A program made the translations under genes and the position numbers. The notes under the pieces are model-generated. The model did no database searches and had not been told where the DNA came from. It saw only the letters and a program-made list of their open reading frames with translations. Below, piece after piece: positions 36,388 through 44,324 of a DNA stretch of 64,000 nucleotides (the first letter of the stretch is position 1; every line of letters begins with the position of its first letter). This DNA comes from Actinomyces faecalis (GTDB lineage: Bacteria > Actinomycetota > Actinomycetes > Actinomycetales > Actinomycetaceae): positions 62,001 to 126,000 of the forward strand of contig NZ_CP063418.1 in assembly GCF_013184985.2 (NCBI RefSeq), read 5' to 3'.

Positions 36388-37251
36388 ATGAAGGCACAGC
36401 GCGTCACGGACTCGATCTCCTACCACGGCGAGGGACCGGTGTGGTGGCCGGCCACGGGACGGCTGCGCTTTGTGGACATGCTGGCCGGCAGCGTCATCGA
36501 GCTGGACGAGGCCGCCGAGGGCGGCTACCGCCGTCTGGAGGTGCCCTCGAAGGTGGCCAGCGTCATCCGTCCGCGTACGGGCGGGGGTGCGATTGTGGCC
36601 ACGGAGCGGGGTATCGCCGTCGGGCGCGCCGAGGACCTGAGCGACCTGACGCAGGCCGTTGAGCTGTACTCAGACCCGACTATCCGCACGAACGAGGGCA
36701 GCTGCGACCCGGACGGGCGCTTCTGGATCGGGACCATGTCCTACGAGCGCGTCGAAGGAGCCGCGGAGGTCTACCGCTGGGACGGCGCCAGCGAGCCGGT
36801 GCGCGCCTGGGGCGGGGCCACGATCGCCAACGGCCTGGGCTTCAGTCCGGACGGCTCGCGGGGCTACTGGATCGACACCCCCACCGGGCGGGTCACCGTT
36901 TGTGACTACGACGCCGCAGCCGGCCTGGTCGAGCCACGCACCTTCGTGGAGATCCCGCCTGAGCAGGGGCACCCGGACGGGCTGACCGTGGACTGTGAGG
37001 GCGGGGTGTGGGTGGCCATGCACCGCGGCGGCGCCGTGCGACGGTTCGATGAGGACGGTCGTCTCAGCGAGGTGGTCGAGGTGCCGGTGTCGAAGGTGAC
37101 AGCCTGCGCCTTCGGCGGGGAGGACCTGGGGACGCTGTTCATCACGACCTCGCGCGAGAACCTGCCCGACGACGTCGAGCCGGCCTCCGGCAGCGTCTAC
37201 GCCGTGGAGCCCGGGGTGCGAGGCCTGGAGCCGCTGGCGTTCAGGGGGTGA
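36388..37251 (+). CDS. SMP-30/gluconolactonase family protein
   Basis: A 287-residue six-bladed beta-propeller. HGEGPVWWP near the start (metal-binding Glu), TNEGSCDPDGRFWIGTM, ANGLGFSPDG and HPDGLTVDCEGGVWVA give the metal ligands and blade motifs of SMP-30/LRE lactonases. It likely opens a sugar lactone in the cytosol. ATG 36388 is preceded by GGAG and, 6 nt away, by TACGGT. Its end overlaps the convergent vsr gene by 11 bp. No sugar dehydrogenase is adjacent, so the substrate is unknown. Confidence 0.85.
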   Translation: MKAQRVTDSISYHGEGPVWWPATGRLRFVDMLAGSVIELDEAAEGGYRRLEVPSKVASVIRPRTGGGAIVATERGIAVGRAEDLSDLTQAVELYSDPTIRTNEGSCDPDGRFWIGTMSYERVEGAAEVYRWDGASEPVRAWGGATIANGLGFSPDGSRGYWIDTPTGRVTVCDYDAAAGLVEPRTFVEIPPEQGHPDGLTVDCEGGVWVAMHRGGAVRRFDEDGRLSEVVEVPVSKVTACAFGGEDLGTLFITTSRENLPDDVEPASGSVYAVEPGVRGLEPLAFRG

Positions 37252-37753
37252 CGAGGCGGGAGCCGTTCTCGTCACGGTCGGTCCGTGGCAGGGGGGTCTG
37301 GCTCAGAAGGGTGCCGACTCTGGCGGCGGCCTCGGCGACGTCGTCGTGCTCCCACACGTGGATGACGGTCCAGCCTAGTGCTGTCAGCTTGTCGTCAGTG
37401 TCGCGGTCGCGAGCCTGGTTCCTGGCGATCTTCCACTGCCACCACTCGGAGTTGCGTCCGGGGACCGTGCCGTGCTCCGGGCACCCGTGCCAGAAGCAGC
37501 CGTCCACCTGGACAGCGACCTTGCGGCGGGTGAAGGCGATGTCGACCTTGCGACGTGGAAGGCCGGGAACCTTGTACTGGACCCGGTAGCGGTACCCCGC
37601 CCGCCACAGCGCCTGTCTCAGCTCTACCTCAGGGGTGGTGTCGCGGCGGGCCAGTCCGGCGTAGCGAGCGGAGGTCCGCTGGTCCTGTGGTGCGAGCCGA
37701 GGCGGCTCAGGACTGTGGAGGGGGTCGGCCCCCTCCGGCTCAGGCGCTGTCAC
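37241..37753 (-). CDS. vsr: Very short patch repair endonuclease
   Basis: A 170-residue nuclease; GTG at 37753 chosen because it gives a 14-bp overlap with the methyltransferase gene, whereas the longer frame to 37861 overlaps it by 122 bp. TPEVELRQALWRAGYRYR, KVDIAFTRRKVAVQVDGCFWHGCPEHG (catalytic Asp, zinc Cys/His set) and NSEWWQWKIARNQARDRD follow Vsr. Vsr nicks T:G mismatches left when 5-methylcytosine deaminates. Position directly behind a C5-cytosine methyltransferase fits that role. A Pro-rich N-terminal extension of about 35 residues is not part of the core fold. Confidence 0.88.
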   Translation of the reverse strand: MTAPEPEGADPLHSPEPPRLAPQDQRTSARYAGLARRDTTPEVELRQALWRAGYRYRVQYKVPGLPRRKVDIAFTRRKVAVQVDGCFWHGCPEHGTVPGRNSEWWQWKIARNQARDRDTDDKLTALGWTVIHVWEHDDVAEAAARVGTLLSQTPLPRTDRDENGSRLVTP

Positions 37754-39098
37754 GAGCGTGCTGGGCCAGTGCGTCGGCCACGGCGGAGTCCGGGCTGGCC
37801 GGGGCGGCATCGACCGCCTCCAGGATCCGGCGTCCCGAGGCCGTGGTCGACAGGACATCACGGTCGCGCTCGCAGTGCAGCTTCAGGACGTTCCACACGG
37901 CCCCGACGTTGACGCCGTTGCCGAGCTGCTTGTAGGTCCTGGCGTCGGGCTGGCCGGCGAAGGAGAACTCCTTCGGCAGGCCCTGGAGCGTGGCGGCCTC
38001 GTGCGGTGTGAGGCGGCGTCGACGAGGACCGATGATGCTGGTCTGCGTGATGGCGACCAGCGCCGGGACGTAGGTGGGTGCCTTAGCGCGCAGGCCGGAG
38101 GGCCGGAAGTGCATGAGGCAGTCCCACAGTGAGCCGAGGTCCTGGGCCTGCCACTCCAGCTTACGGCGCGAGGGCGGGAAGGACCGGACGCCGGAGGTGG
38201 TCAGCCAGGCCCTGATCCAGGGCTCGTTCCTCGTGTACAGCTCGGCGTTCTTGCGCAGGAAGCCCATCTTCCAGGCAGGGACGTCGTCAAGGTCTCCCGA
38301 GTCGATCTGTGCCTCGAGGTCCTCAGTGGTCTGCCAGGCGTCCACCCAGATCGGGAAGCCGGGGAGCCTGGCGCCGGGATTGTGTCGGCGGAAGCGCTGG
38401 ATCCAGTCGTCCCAGGCGTCGATCCACTCGACCTCGCTGGGGGTGAGGTCGTAGCCGGTGACGTCGTCGTCGAGATAGTCCTCGATGCTCCACTCCACCG
38501 CGTCGCCGTAGTGCTGCCGTGCACGGGTGACGGGCTGAGGGTCGGCGTCACCGATGCCCTCAGGGTTGTAGGTAGCGGTGATGAACACGCGCTCGCGGAC
38601 CTGGGGACGCCCGCCGATCTCAGGAGAGAGCTGGTGAGGGGAGAGGATGGCGGGTTGGTCGGCTACCCGGTAGCCCTCCTCCCGCAGGGTTCGGACGATG
38701 ACCTCCCACTCGTGCCTGTGCCGGGGGCCTGCGAGGTTGCGGACGTTCTCCAGCAGCAGCACGGTCGGGTGGTGGTGGCGGACGACCTGGAGGATGTTGA
38801 AGTACAGGGTGCCGCGCGTCTCCTCCATGCCGCGCTGTGCGCCGGACTTGGAGAAGGGCTGGCACGGGAAGCCTGCGGCGAGCAGGTCGTGAGCCGGGAT
38901 CCTCTCGGAGACCCCGGCCTCGCCGGCGTCCTCAGTGATGTCCCCGAGGACGTCCATGCCCCAGTTCTGCTGGTAGACGCGCGCAGCGTCCTTGTCGATC
39001 TCGACGGCGTAGGCACAGCTGCCACCCATGCCTGACAGCGCGGCGTGGAAGCCGCCGATGCCGGCGAAGAGATCGGAGTAGGTGAAGGCTGAGGGCAT
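37740..39098 (-). CDS. DNA (cytosine-5-)-methyltransferase
   Basis: A 452-residue type II C5-methyltransferase. Motif I is DLFAGIGGFHAAL near the start, motif IV GFPCQPFSKSG holds the catalytic Cys, motif VI is LLENVRNL, motif VIII QVRERVFI, and motif X near the end contains YKQLGNGVNVGAVWNVL. The target-recognition region between VIII and IX includes a Trp/Asp-rich segment (DAWDDWIQRF) whose DNA target cannot be read. It is encoded between a putative restriction endonuclease and vsr. TAAGCT, overlapping the endonuclease stop, lies 6 nt before its ATG, so methyltransferase can be transcribed independently. Confidence 0.93.
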   Translation of the reverse strand: MPSAFTYSDLFAGIGGFHAALSGMGGSCAYAVEIDKDAARVYQQNWGMDVLGDITEDAGEAGVSERIPAHDLLAAGFPCQPFSKSGAQRGMEETRGTLYFNILQVVRHHHPTVLLLENVRNLAGPRHRHEWEVIVRTLREEGYRVADQPAILSPHQLSPEIGGRPQVRERVFITATYNPEGIGDADPQPVTRARQHYGDAVEWSIEDYLDDDVTGYDLTPSEVEWIDAWDDWIQRFRRHNPGARLPGFPIWVDAWQTTEDLEAQIDSGDLDDVPAWKMGFLRKNAELYTRNEPWIRAWLTTSGVRSFPPSRRKLEWQAQDLGSLWDCLMHFRPSGLRAKAPTYVPALVAITQTSIIGPRRRRLTPHEAATLQGLPKEFSFAGQPDARTYKQLGNGVNVGAVWNVLKLHCERDRDVLSTTASGRRILEAVDAAPASPDSAVADALAQHARDSA

Positions 39099-39104
39099 GG
39101 CGAC

Positions 39105-39110
39105 AGCTTA
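39105..39110 (-). promoter_or_regulatory. -10 box TAAGCT of methyltransferase gene, contains stop of upstream gene
   Basis: TAAGCT, 6 nt before the methyltransferase ATG; the TAA is the stop codon of the upstream nuclease gene. Confidence 0.55.
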
Positions 39111-40508
39111 GCCATGAGTGGTGGCTAAAGGAAGCTGTTCACCTGCCGGCGCACTGAGCTCTCGGTCACGCAGGGCAGGCGCCTGGGAGGCGGCGACGTA
39201 GCCCTCCTCCTGAGCCCTCTCAAGGTTCAGGAGGAGCTTGGGTCTGCGTGCGGCCCCGCTCTGCTGACGACCCTGCCTGAAGCCCATGAGGACTCGCTGC
39301 CCGAGTGCCTCCTCGACTGCCTCGCTCCCCTCGAAGAGGTAGGCGTCCACGGTCACGGGGCGGAACGCCTTCTTCAGGGTCCGGGAGGTGGCGGAACGGG
39401 TCGTGGTGCTGCCGCGCATGGCGCGGTGCCAGGTGTCAAAGGACCCGTCCGCGTCCGTCTCAGCCTGTCCGGACAGGACGAGGAAGCCGAGGGACCCTGT
39501 CTCCTCGACGCAGGTCAGTATCGCCTCGCGGTCGTTGAGCGGGGCGCTGCCAGAGACGTCCTGCGGCCGCTTCATCCGGGGCTGGGCGTGGGCCTTGAGG
39601 TCCCAGACGAAGGAGCGTGCGTAGTCGAACTCCGTGGCTCCGATCCTTCGTGGGCCGCCGCCGTAGGCGTTGATCAGGGCTGGCAGGCCGATGAACTCGT
39701 AGTACCAGCCGATCCACTCGGTCTGGCGGGCCTTGGGGTAGCCAGCGGTGAGCATCTGTCCGACGCAGCTGCGTCCCTCCCAGAGGGAGGTGCATGAGTG
39801 GGCGAGGGCGGCGACGAGGAGCCGGGCCTCCTGAAGGAGCATGTCGTGCCGGCCTCTGCGGCCTCGCAGCGTGAGGGCCTCAGCCCCGGCGAGGACGGCG
39901 TTGAGCCCGTCAAGGGTCACGGTCTGTCCTGATGACCAGCACGAGTCGGTCCAGGGCATGCTGAGGTACCTGGCGATGGCGCCGGCCAGGTCGTCCTTCT
40001 TCAGGCTGGTGTCGATCGGAAGAGAGAGGCTGGTGACAAGGTCAGTGAAGACGGACTTGCGCTCCTTGCTGCCTGGACCGAGATCCTGGGGACGTCCGCC
40101 CGTCAGCGACGAGATCCTGCGGACGGCCTCCAGCTTGTCGCGCGCGGGGACGAACCAGTCAGGAAGATGCGGCGAGGCTGCCCGCAGCTCGTGCTCCGCC
40201 CGTCGTCGCAGCTCGGCCTCGGCTGCCGCCAGGAGCGCGTTGAGACCGGACAGCGTGATGGTCTGGCCGGACGAGGTGAAGGACGGGGCGACTGGTGCAC
40301 CGAGCGCGGTGAGGATCTGCAGCGCAAGGACGTCCTTGGCGGCGGTGACGTCAACACCCAGGTCGAGGCGGGCGGCCACGGAGGTCAGGACGCTCTTGCG
40401 TTCCTTGCTGCCCGGGCCGAGCCCTTCGCCAGGGACGCCGGCGAGGGCGTAGAGGCGAGCGACTGCCTCGATCTTCGACTTGGCGGGGACGAAGGCACCG
40501 GGATGCAT
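39108..40508 (-). CDS. Putative type II restriction endonuclease with duplicated N-terminal domain
   Basis: A 466-residue protein. ATG 40508 is preferred over 40655: it has TACGAT 7 nt upstream, and the earlier stretch lies in a non-coding repeat. Two copies of a roughly 95-residue unit follow (about 6-98 and 117-213), each with FVPA..K.EAV, then LGPGSKERKSV and SSGQT.TL.GLNA. The remaining 250 residues carry QTEWIGWYYEF and EFDYARSFVWDLKAHA, a plausible PD-(D/E)xK centre with D-x-K. Adjacent C5 methyltransferase and vsr genes make a restriction enzyme the best reading. I do not recognise the exact family; the duplicated domains may bind DNA. Confidence 0.65.
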   Translation of the reverse strand: MHPGAFVPAKSKIEAVARLYALAGVPGEGLGPGSKERKSVLTSVAARLDLGVDVTAAKDVLALQILTALGAPVAPSFTSSGQTITLSGLNALLAAAEAELRRRAEHELRAASPHLPDWFVPARDKLEAVRRISSLTGGRPQDLGPGSKERKSVFTDLVTSLSLPIDTSLKKDDLAGAIARYLSMPWTDSCWSSGQTVTLDGLNAVLAGAEALTLRGRRGRHDMLLQEARLLVAALAHSCTSLWEGRSCVGQMLTAGYPKARQTEWIGWYYEFIGLPALINAYGGGPRRIGATEFDYARSFVWDLKAHAQPRMKRPQDVSGSAPLNDREAILTCVEETGSLGFLVLSGQAETDADGSFDTWHRAMRGSTTTRSATSRTLKKAFRPVTVDAYLFEGSEAVEEALGQRVLMGFRQGRQQSGAARRPKLLLNLERAQEEGYVAASQAPALRDRELSAPAGEQLPLATTHG

Positions 40509-40515
40509 GGTCTCG

Positions 40516-40521
40516 ATCGTA
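40516..40521 (-). promoter_or_regulatory. -10 box TACGAT of endonuclease gene, leaderless
   Basis: Minus-strand TACGAT 7 nt before the ATG at 40508; no ribosome-binding site is visible there. Confidence 0.5.
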
Positions 40522-40591
40522 CTGAGGTGGGACAAGGGGGACGGGCTGGCATCCCGCTGCCGAGGTCCACGAGCGTGACTTGGCCCGTGGG

Positions 40592-40812
40592 CCCGGGTTG
40601 TCTCCCCGGACCCACGGGCCCAAGCCTCGTGAGGGCTCCGCACCCGGCATCCCAACTCCGGGGGAGCGTCCTCCTTCGCCGGAGCGACTGCCTCGGGCTC
40701 CCTAAGACCCGTGGCCGTCTCGGAAGTGGATCGGTCATCAGGCTCCCCAACCCTCGCGACCCGTTCCGTCCGGCGGTGACTCGTATATAACTCGCTGACC
40801 CTGAAGGAATAC
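40592..40812. repeat. Two-copy intergenic direct repeat R1
   Basis: A 221-bp element with a counterpart at 41091-41319. The last 122 bp (from CCTCGGGCTCCCTAAGACCC to GAAGGAATAC) match copy R2 without gaps and with few differences. It opens with a GC-rich hairpin around the loop TTGTCT. No start or family supports coding here. With R2 and palindrome C it fills the 920-bp gap between the endonuclease gene and the acetyltransferase remnant. Confidence 0.75.
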
Positions 40813-40908
40813 GGGGTAGCTGGCTGGAAAGTCGCTAGGAACTGTGATGCGGCAGAGGTCGACGGCGGTGCATGCCTCGTGTAAGGGGCGTTGTGGACTT
40901 CCTTTCAC

Positions 40909-40981
40909 GTCGCTTGAGGTCCTCAACAGTCGATCCCGGTGCCGGGAGCATGGGATGCGACTGTTCACGACCTTAAGCGAC
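40909..40981. repeat. Dispersed palindrome, copy C
   Basis: 24-bp arms 40909-40932 and 40958-40981 with three mismatches. They contain GTCGCTT and AACAGTCG like the other copies. It lies between divergent genes, so a terminator role does not fit this copy. Confidence 0.75.
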
Positions 40982-41090
40982 ACCATCACACGCCACGACC
41001 CCAGGTCCTCAGACGGCAGGAACGAAGGCGACTGCAGAGCCGGTGAGGACGGGGCCCGAGGCGATGGGGAGCATGACGAAGCCCCCGGCT

Positions 41091-41319
41091 CCCGGGTTGT
41101 CTCTCCCGGGCCCGAGGGCCTTCGTCAACGAGCGGCTCGACCTGTCGGCGGGCTTCCCAAACCCCGCCCGGGAACCACTCCCTTACCGAAACGACGACCT
41201 CGGGCTCCCTAAGACCCTCGGCCGTCTCGGAAGTGGATCGGTCATCGGGTTCCCCAACCCTCGCGACCCGTTCCGTCCGGCGGCAACGACTATGTAACCC
41301 GCTCATCCTGAAGGGATAC
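41091..41319. repeat. Two-copy intergenic direct repeat R2
   Basis: Partner of R1, same orientation, about 500 bp downstream. Begins CCCGGGTTGTCTCTCCCGGG, which can form a hairpin, and ends GAAGGGATAC. The 122-bp core at 41198-41319 is the best conserved part, including GGAAGTGGATCGGTCATC and CGCGACCCGTTCCGTCC. Confidence 0.75.
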
Positions 41320-41428
41320 CCCATAAGAATCTGGGAAATACCTCAATGCCTCAGCAGGCACGCTGCGACGGGGCGGGGCGCTGACGACGTCGGTGCTTGT
41401 GTCTGCGGTCTTTGGCAGGATCGCCCCC

Positions 41429-42123
41429 ATGGACGAGAACACCCTCAACGGCTCTGCCGCAGCGGCTGACTCTGCGCCGGAGGCCTACAGTGCCCCGGTC
41501 AACCCTTATGTCTTTGACGAGGCGGAGACCCGTCGTCGGTTGGACACCGGCGAGCTCTACACCGACTTCGGCCCGGCCGCGAGGCTCTGGAGGAGGAGCG
41601 TCACCGGGGCAAGGAGCTGGTCGAGCGCTATAACGCAACGTCGATCCGTGACCCTGAGGGTCGCGCTGCCACTGCCCGTGAGCTCTTTGCGTCCTTCGGG
41701 GACGGAGCCTGGCTGGAGACGCCGATCTACTGCGCCTACGGCTCCCACACCACGATCGGGGAGGGATGCTGGTTCAACACAGGCACCACCCTGATTGACG
41801 ACGCCGCGATCCGTATCGGCAAGCGTGTCCTGTTCGGCCCCCATGTCACCGTGGCTACTGCCGGGCACGCGATCGACCCGGCGCTGCGCAGTACCGGCGC
41901 CCAGTTCTCTGCCGTCGTCACGATCGAGGACGATGTCTGGGTCGGGGCGAACGCCACCATCCTGCCTGGCGTGCACATCGGTTACGGGGCGGTGATTGCG
42001 GCCGGAGCGGTTGTCAGCGCTCACGTGCCGCCGATGACCGTGGTCGCCGGGGTGCCGGCTCGCGTCATCCGCAGGATCACCCCGGGGGAGGAGACGGCCT
42101 ACAAGCCGCCGCGCAGCCTGTAG
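41429..42123 (+). pseudogene. Maltose/galactoside O-acetyltransferase, frameshifted
   Basis: From ATG 41429 the frame encodes the usual Maa-domain start (ETRRRLDTGELYTDFGP). Near 41570-41578 the family's continuation (EALEEERHRGKELVERYNAT) appears in a different frame, which runs on to 42123. One missing base in GGCCCGGCCGCG would restore a protein of about 231 residues. The rest is a left-handed beta-helix acetyltransferase: CAYGSHTTIGEGCWFN, ATAGHAIDP with the catalytic His, and WVGANATILPGVHIG. It would acetylate a sugar using acetyl-CoA. True mutation, sequencing error and programmed shift cannot be told apart here. Confidence 0.75.
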
Positions 42124-42169
42124 GGACCCGCTGCAGGTACTGGTGCGGCCGTGTCGGCAGGGAGGGAGG

Positions 42170-42197
42170 CGGAACCCGGCGTCGTTGACGGGCTCCG
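42170..42197 (+). terminator. Hairpin after acetyltransferase remnant
   Basis: CGGAACCCG and CGGGCTCCG pair with one mismatch over a 10-nt loop, 47 nt after the stop. Confidence 0.35.
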
Positions 42198-42441
42198 TTT
42201 CGTAAGGCTCTCGCACGTGACACCTCGATGTCTTCCGTCATGGCGCCTGCGGGAGCCTGTCATCTTTTTCTGTCGCCCCTTGCATGAGTAAGGCGGGACA
42301 GAAGTCCTCTGGTGATCGATAGGCAGAAGTGGTTCGTGGCGGAAGCGGTTTGCGTGACCTGTGCTGCATCGCTATTGACCATCACACACTCCTTCTCGCT
42401 TACGAGGCTCGGAGCGTTCCGGCTACGGTCACGTTCTGCGA

Positions 42442-42510
42442 TCACACACCGACGTATGACGTGCGGTGAGTGTGACGCTTCCGCGCGGGCAAGCGCTGGT
42501 CGGTGTGTCA
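42442..42510. promoter_or_regulatory. Repeated operator-like boxes upstream of MFS pump
   Basis: TCACACACCG (42442-42451), CGGTGAGTGTGA (42464-42475) and CGGTGTGTCA (42501-42510) are inverted or near-identical versions of one box; ATCACACAC also occurs near 42380. They occupy the 403-bp gap before the efflux gene, with no regulator gene adjacent. Confidence 0.4.
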
Positions 42511-42526
42511 CTGAAAGGTACCCCGC

Positions 42527-44185
42527 GTGTCCCACGCCTCCTCCCTCCCGGGCGTCTCTGTGCCTGACGCACAGGACGCCACCGCCCTCCGCGACCCTCG
42601 TGACGCTGACAAGGTCAGCCCGGCCCTCGCTGGCTCGATCTTCGCCACCGCTGTCCTGGCCTTCCTCGGCCTGTTCCTGGAGACCGTCGCCTCCGTCCTC
42701 TTCCCCGCCCTCATGGAGGCCTTCGACGTGGGGACCTCGGACGTGCAGTGGCTGACCAGTGGATACCTGCTGGTCGTCTCGATCATCATGCCGCTGTCGA
42801 GCTATCTCCAGCGTCGCTTCACGGCTCGCGCCCTGTTCTTCACCGCCGTGGCGGCCGTGGCCTGCGGCTCCGTCATCGCCCTGGCCGCCCCTACCTTCCA
42901 GGTGCTGCTGGCAGGGCGCCTGCTCCAGGGTGTGGGCACCGGCATCATCACCCCGCTGATGTTCACGATCATCCTCACCCAGGCGCCTCGAACCAAGCTC
43001 GGTGCCCTTATGGGGGTCGGTGGCCTGACCCTGGGCGTGGCACCCGCCGTCGGCCCGATCGTGGGCGGTGTCATCGGTGAGGTCGCCAGCTGGCGTGTCG
43101 TCTTCGCGATCACGCTGCCGCTCGTCCTCGCCTCCTTCGTCGTCGGGGCCCGCTCCATCCAGCAGGCGCGTCCCACCGAGAAGATCTCCCTGTCCTGGGG
43201 GCAGGTCGTCCTCCTTGCGCTCGCCTTCGTCGGACTCATCCTCGGGCTGGAGCGTGGTGGTGCCCTTCTGGCCGCCAGCGCCGACGGCGCAGCCGCCTCC
43301 GTCTCCCAGGTCGCCCTCGTGGCCGGTCTGCTCGCCATGGGCGTGCTGGCCGGGCTGGGCATGGCGGTGACCTCGCGTCGCTCGTCCAACCCGGTCCTGC
43401 ACCTGTCCGTCCTGCGCTCACCGATCTACCGCAACGCCCTGGCGGCCTTCTGCCTCTTTCAGTTCGCCGCGCTCGGTCTGGGCTACCTCGTCCCGAACCT
43501 CTCCCAGCTGGCCCTGGGCACCGGGACCATGACCGCCGGACTGCTGGTGCTGCCCGGAGCGGTGGTCGGCGCGCTCCTGGCCCCAGTGGCCGGCAACCTC
43601 TATGACCGCTTCGGGCCTGCGGTCCCGATTCTCGTGGGCTCGGTCATCGCCCTGATCGGCACGCTCGCCCTCGCCCTCGTGGGTGCCAGGTTGACCACGA
43701 TGATGATGGCGGCGTTCTACCTGGTCTTCATGCTCGGTTTCGGACTTGCCTACACCAACAGCCAGACCCTGGGAATGAGTGGTGTGGAGCGCTCCCTGAC
43801 CGCGGACGGCACAGGCCTGATGAACACGGTGCAGCAGTTCTTCGGCGCCATGTCGATGACCGTGCTGTCCACCGTCCTCACTCTCCACCAGGCTGGCACT
43901 GCCCCGGGAACCTCCGCCTATGCCAGCGCCAGCGCACGCGGTGGCGCGGTCAGCTTCACGGTGGTCGCCGTCGTCGTCCTGATCGCCCTGGTGATGGAGT
44001 GGCGTGCCACGCTCGCCTCGCGACGCCGTGCCGAGACCGCTGCCGCGGCCGACGCCGAGCTTGGTATCAACGCCTCGGTCACTCGGCTCCTGGACGATCC
44101 GGAGGACGAGCGCACCCGCGCTCAGGTACGTGAGGTGGAGGCGGTGGCGGTCGAGGTCGCTGCTCCGGGCAGCGTCCTGGACTGA
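42527..44185 (+). CDS. MFS multidrug efflux pump, DHA2 (14-helix) type
   Basis: A 552-residue polytopic protein starting at GTG 42527, with AAAGG about 10 nt upstream. WLTSGYLLVVSIIMPLSSYL, GRLLQGVGTGIITPL and GVGGLTLGVAPAVGPIVGGV (motif C of antiporters) mark drug:H+ antiporters of the DHA2 group; 14 hydrophobic helices are visible. The last 60 residues form an acidic cytoplasmic tail. It probably exports a toxic compound; the operator-like boxes upstream suggest inducible expression. No TetR or MarR gene is beside it. Confidence 0.87.
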   Translation: MSHASSLPGVSVPDAQDATALRDPRDADKVSPALAGSIFATAVLAFLGLFLETVASVLFPALMEAFDVGTSDVQWLTSGYLLVVSIIMPLSSYLQRRFTARALFFTAVAAVACGSVIALAAPTFQVLLAGRLLQGVGTGIITPLMFTIILTQAPRTKLGALMGVGGLTLGVAPAVGPIVGGVIGEVASWRVVFAITLPLVLASFVVGARSIQQARPTEKISLSWGQVVLLALAFVGLILGLERGGALLAASADGAAASVSQVALVAGLLAMGVLAGLGMAVTSRRSSNPVLHLSVLRSPIYRNALAAFCLFQFAALGLGYLVPNLSQLALGTGTMTAGLLVLPGAVVGALLAPVAGNLYDRFGPAVPILVGSVIALIGTLALALVGARLTTMMMAAFYLVFMLGFGLAYTNSQTLGMSGVERSLTADGTGLMNTVQQFFGAMSMTVLSTVLTLHQAGTAPGTSAYASASARGGAVSFTVVAVVVLIALVMEWRATLASRRRAETAAAADAELGINASVTRLLDDPEDERTRAQVREVEAVAVEVAAPGSVLD

Positions 44186-44264
44186 CCTGTACCGCGGCCT
44201 CACGCCGTCCGGCAGCCGTAACACAGCCTCCCGCCGGCTCCGCGACCTCCAGCCGGAGGCACCT

Positions 44265-44305
44265 CGTCCCCCTCACCACGCCGTGGTTGCGTCGTGAGGG
44301 GGACG
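44265..44305 (+). terminator. Hairpin between efflux and GT2 genes
   Basis: CGTCCCCCTCAC (44265-44276) and its complement (44294-44305) form a perfect 12-bp stem with a 17-nt loop. Confidence 0.7.
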
Positions 44306-44312
44306 ATGTCGT

Positions 44313-44318
44313 TACTCT
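44313..44318 (+). promoter_or_regulatory. -10 box TACTCT of GT2 gene, leaderless
   Basis: TACTCT ends 6 nt before the GTG at 44325, just after the hairpin of the upstream gene. Confidence 0.5.
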
Positions 44319-44324
44319 TGTGCT

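Noticed and set aside
40509..40655. N-terminal extension of the restriction endonuclease gene
   Set aside because: Overlaps repeat R1, lacks family-like residues, and the ATG at 40508 has a well-placed -10 box.
40592..41319. CRISPR array or tRNA cluster
   Set aside because: Only two long repeats with unequal 5' parts and no regular spacers; no cloverleaf could be drawn. No tRNA or rRNA was recognised anywhere in the window.
42260..43402. 380-codon minus-strand open frame
   Set aside because: Antisense to the DHA2 pump; rich in Asp/Glu/Gly/His with no motif. The plus-strand protein has clear family signatures.
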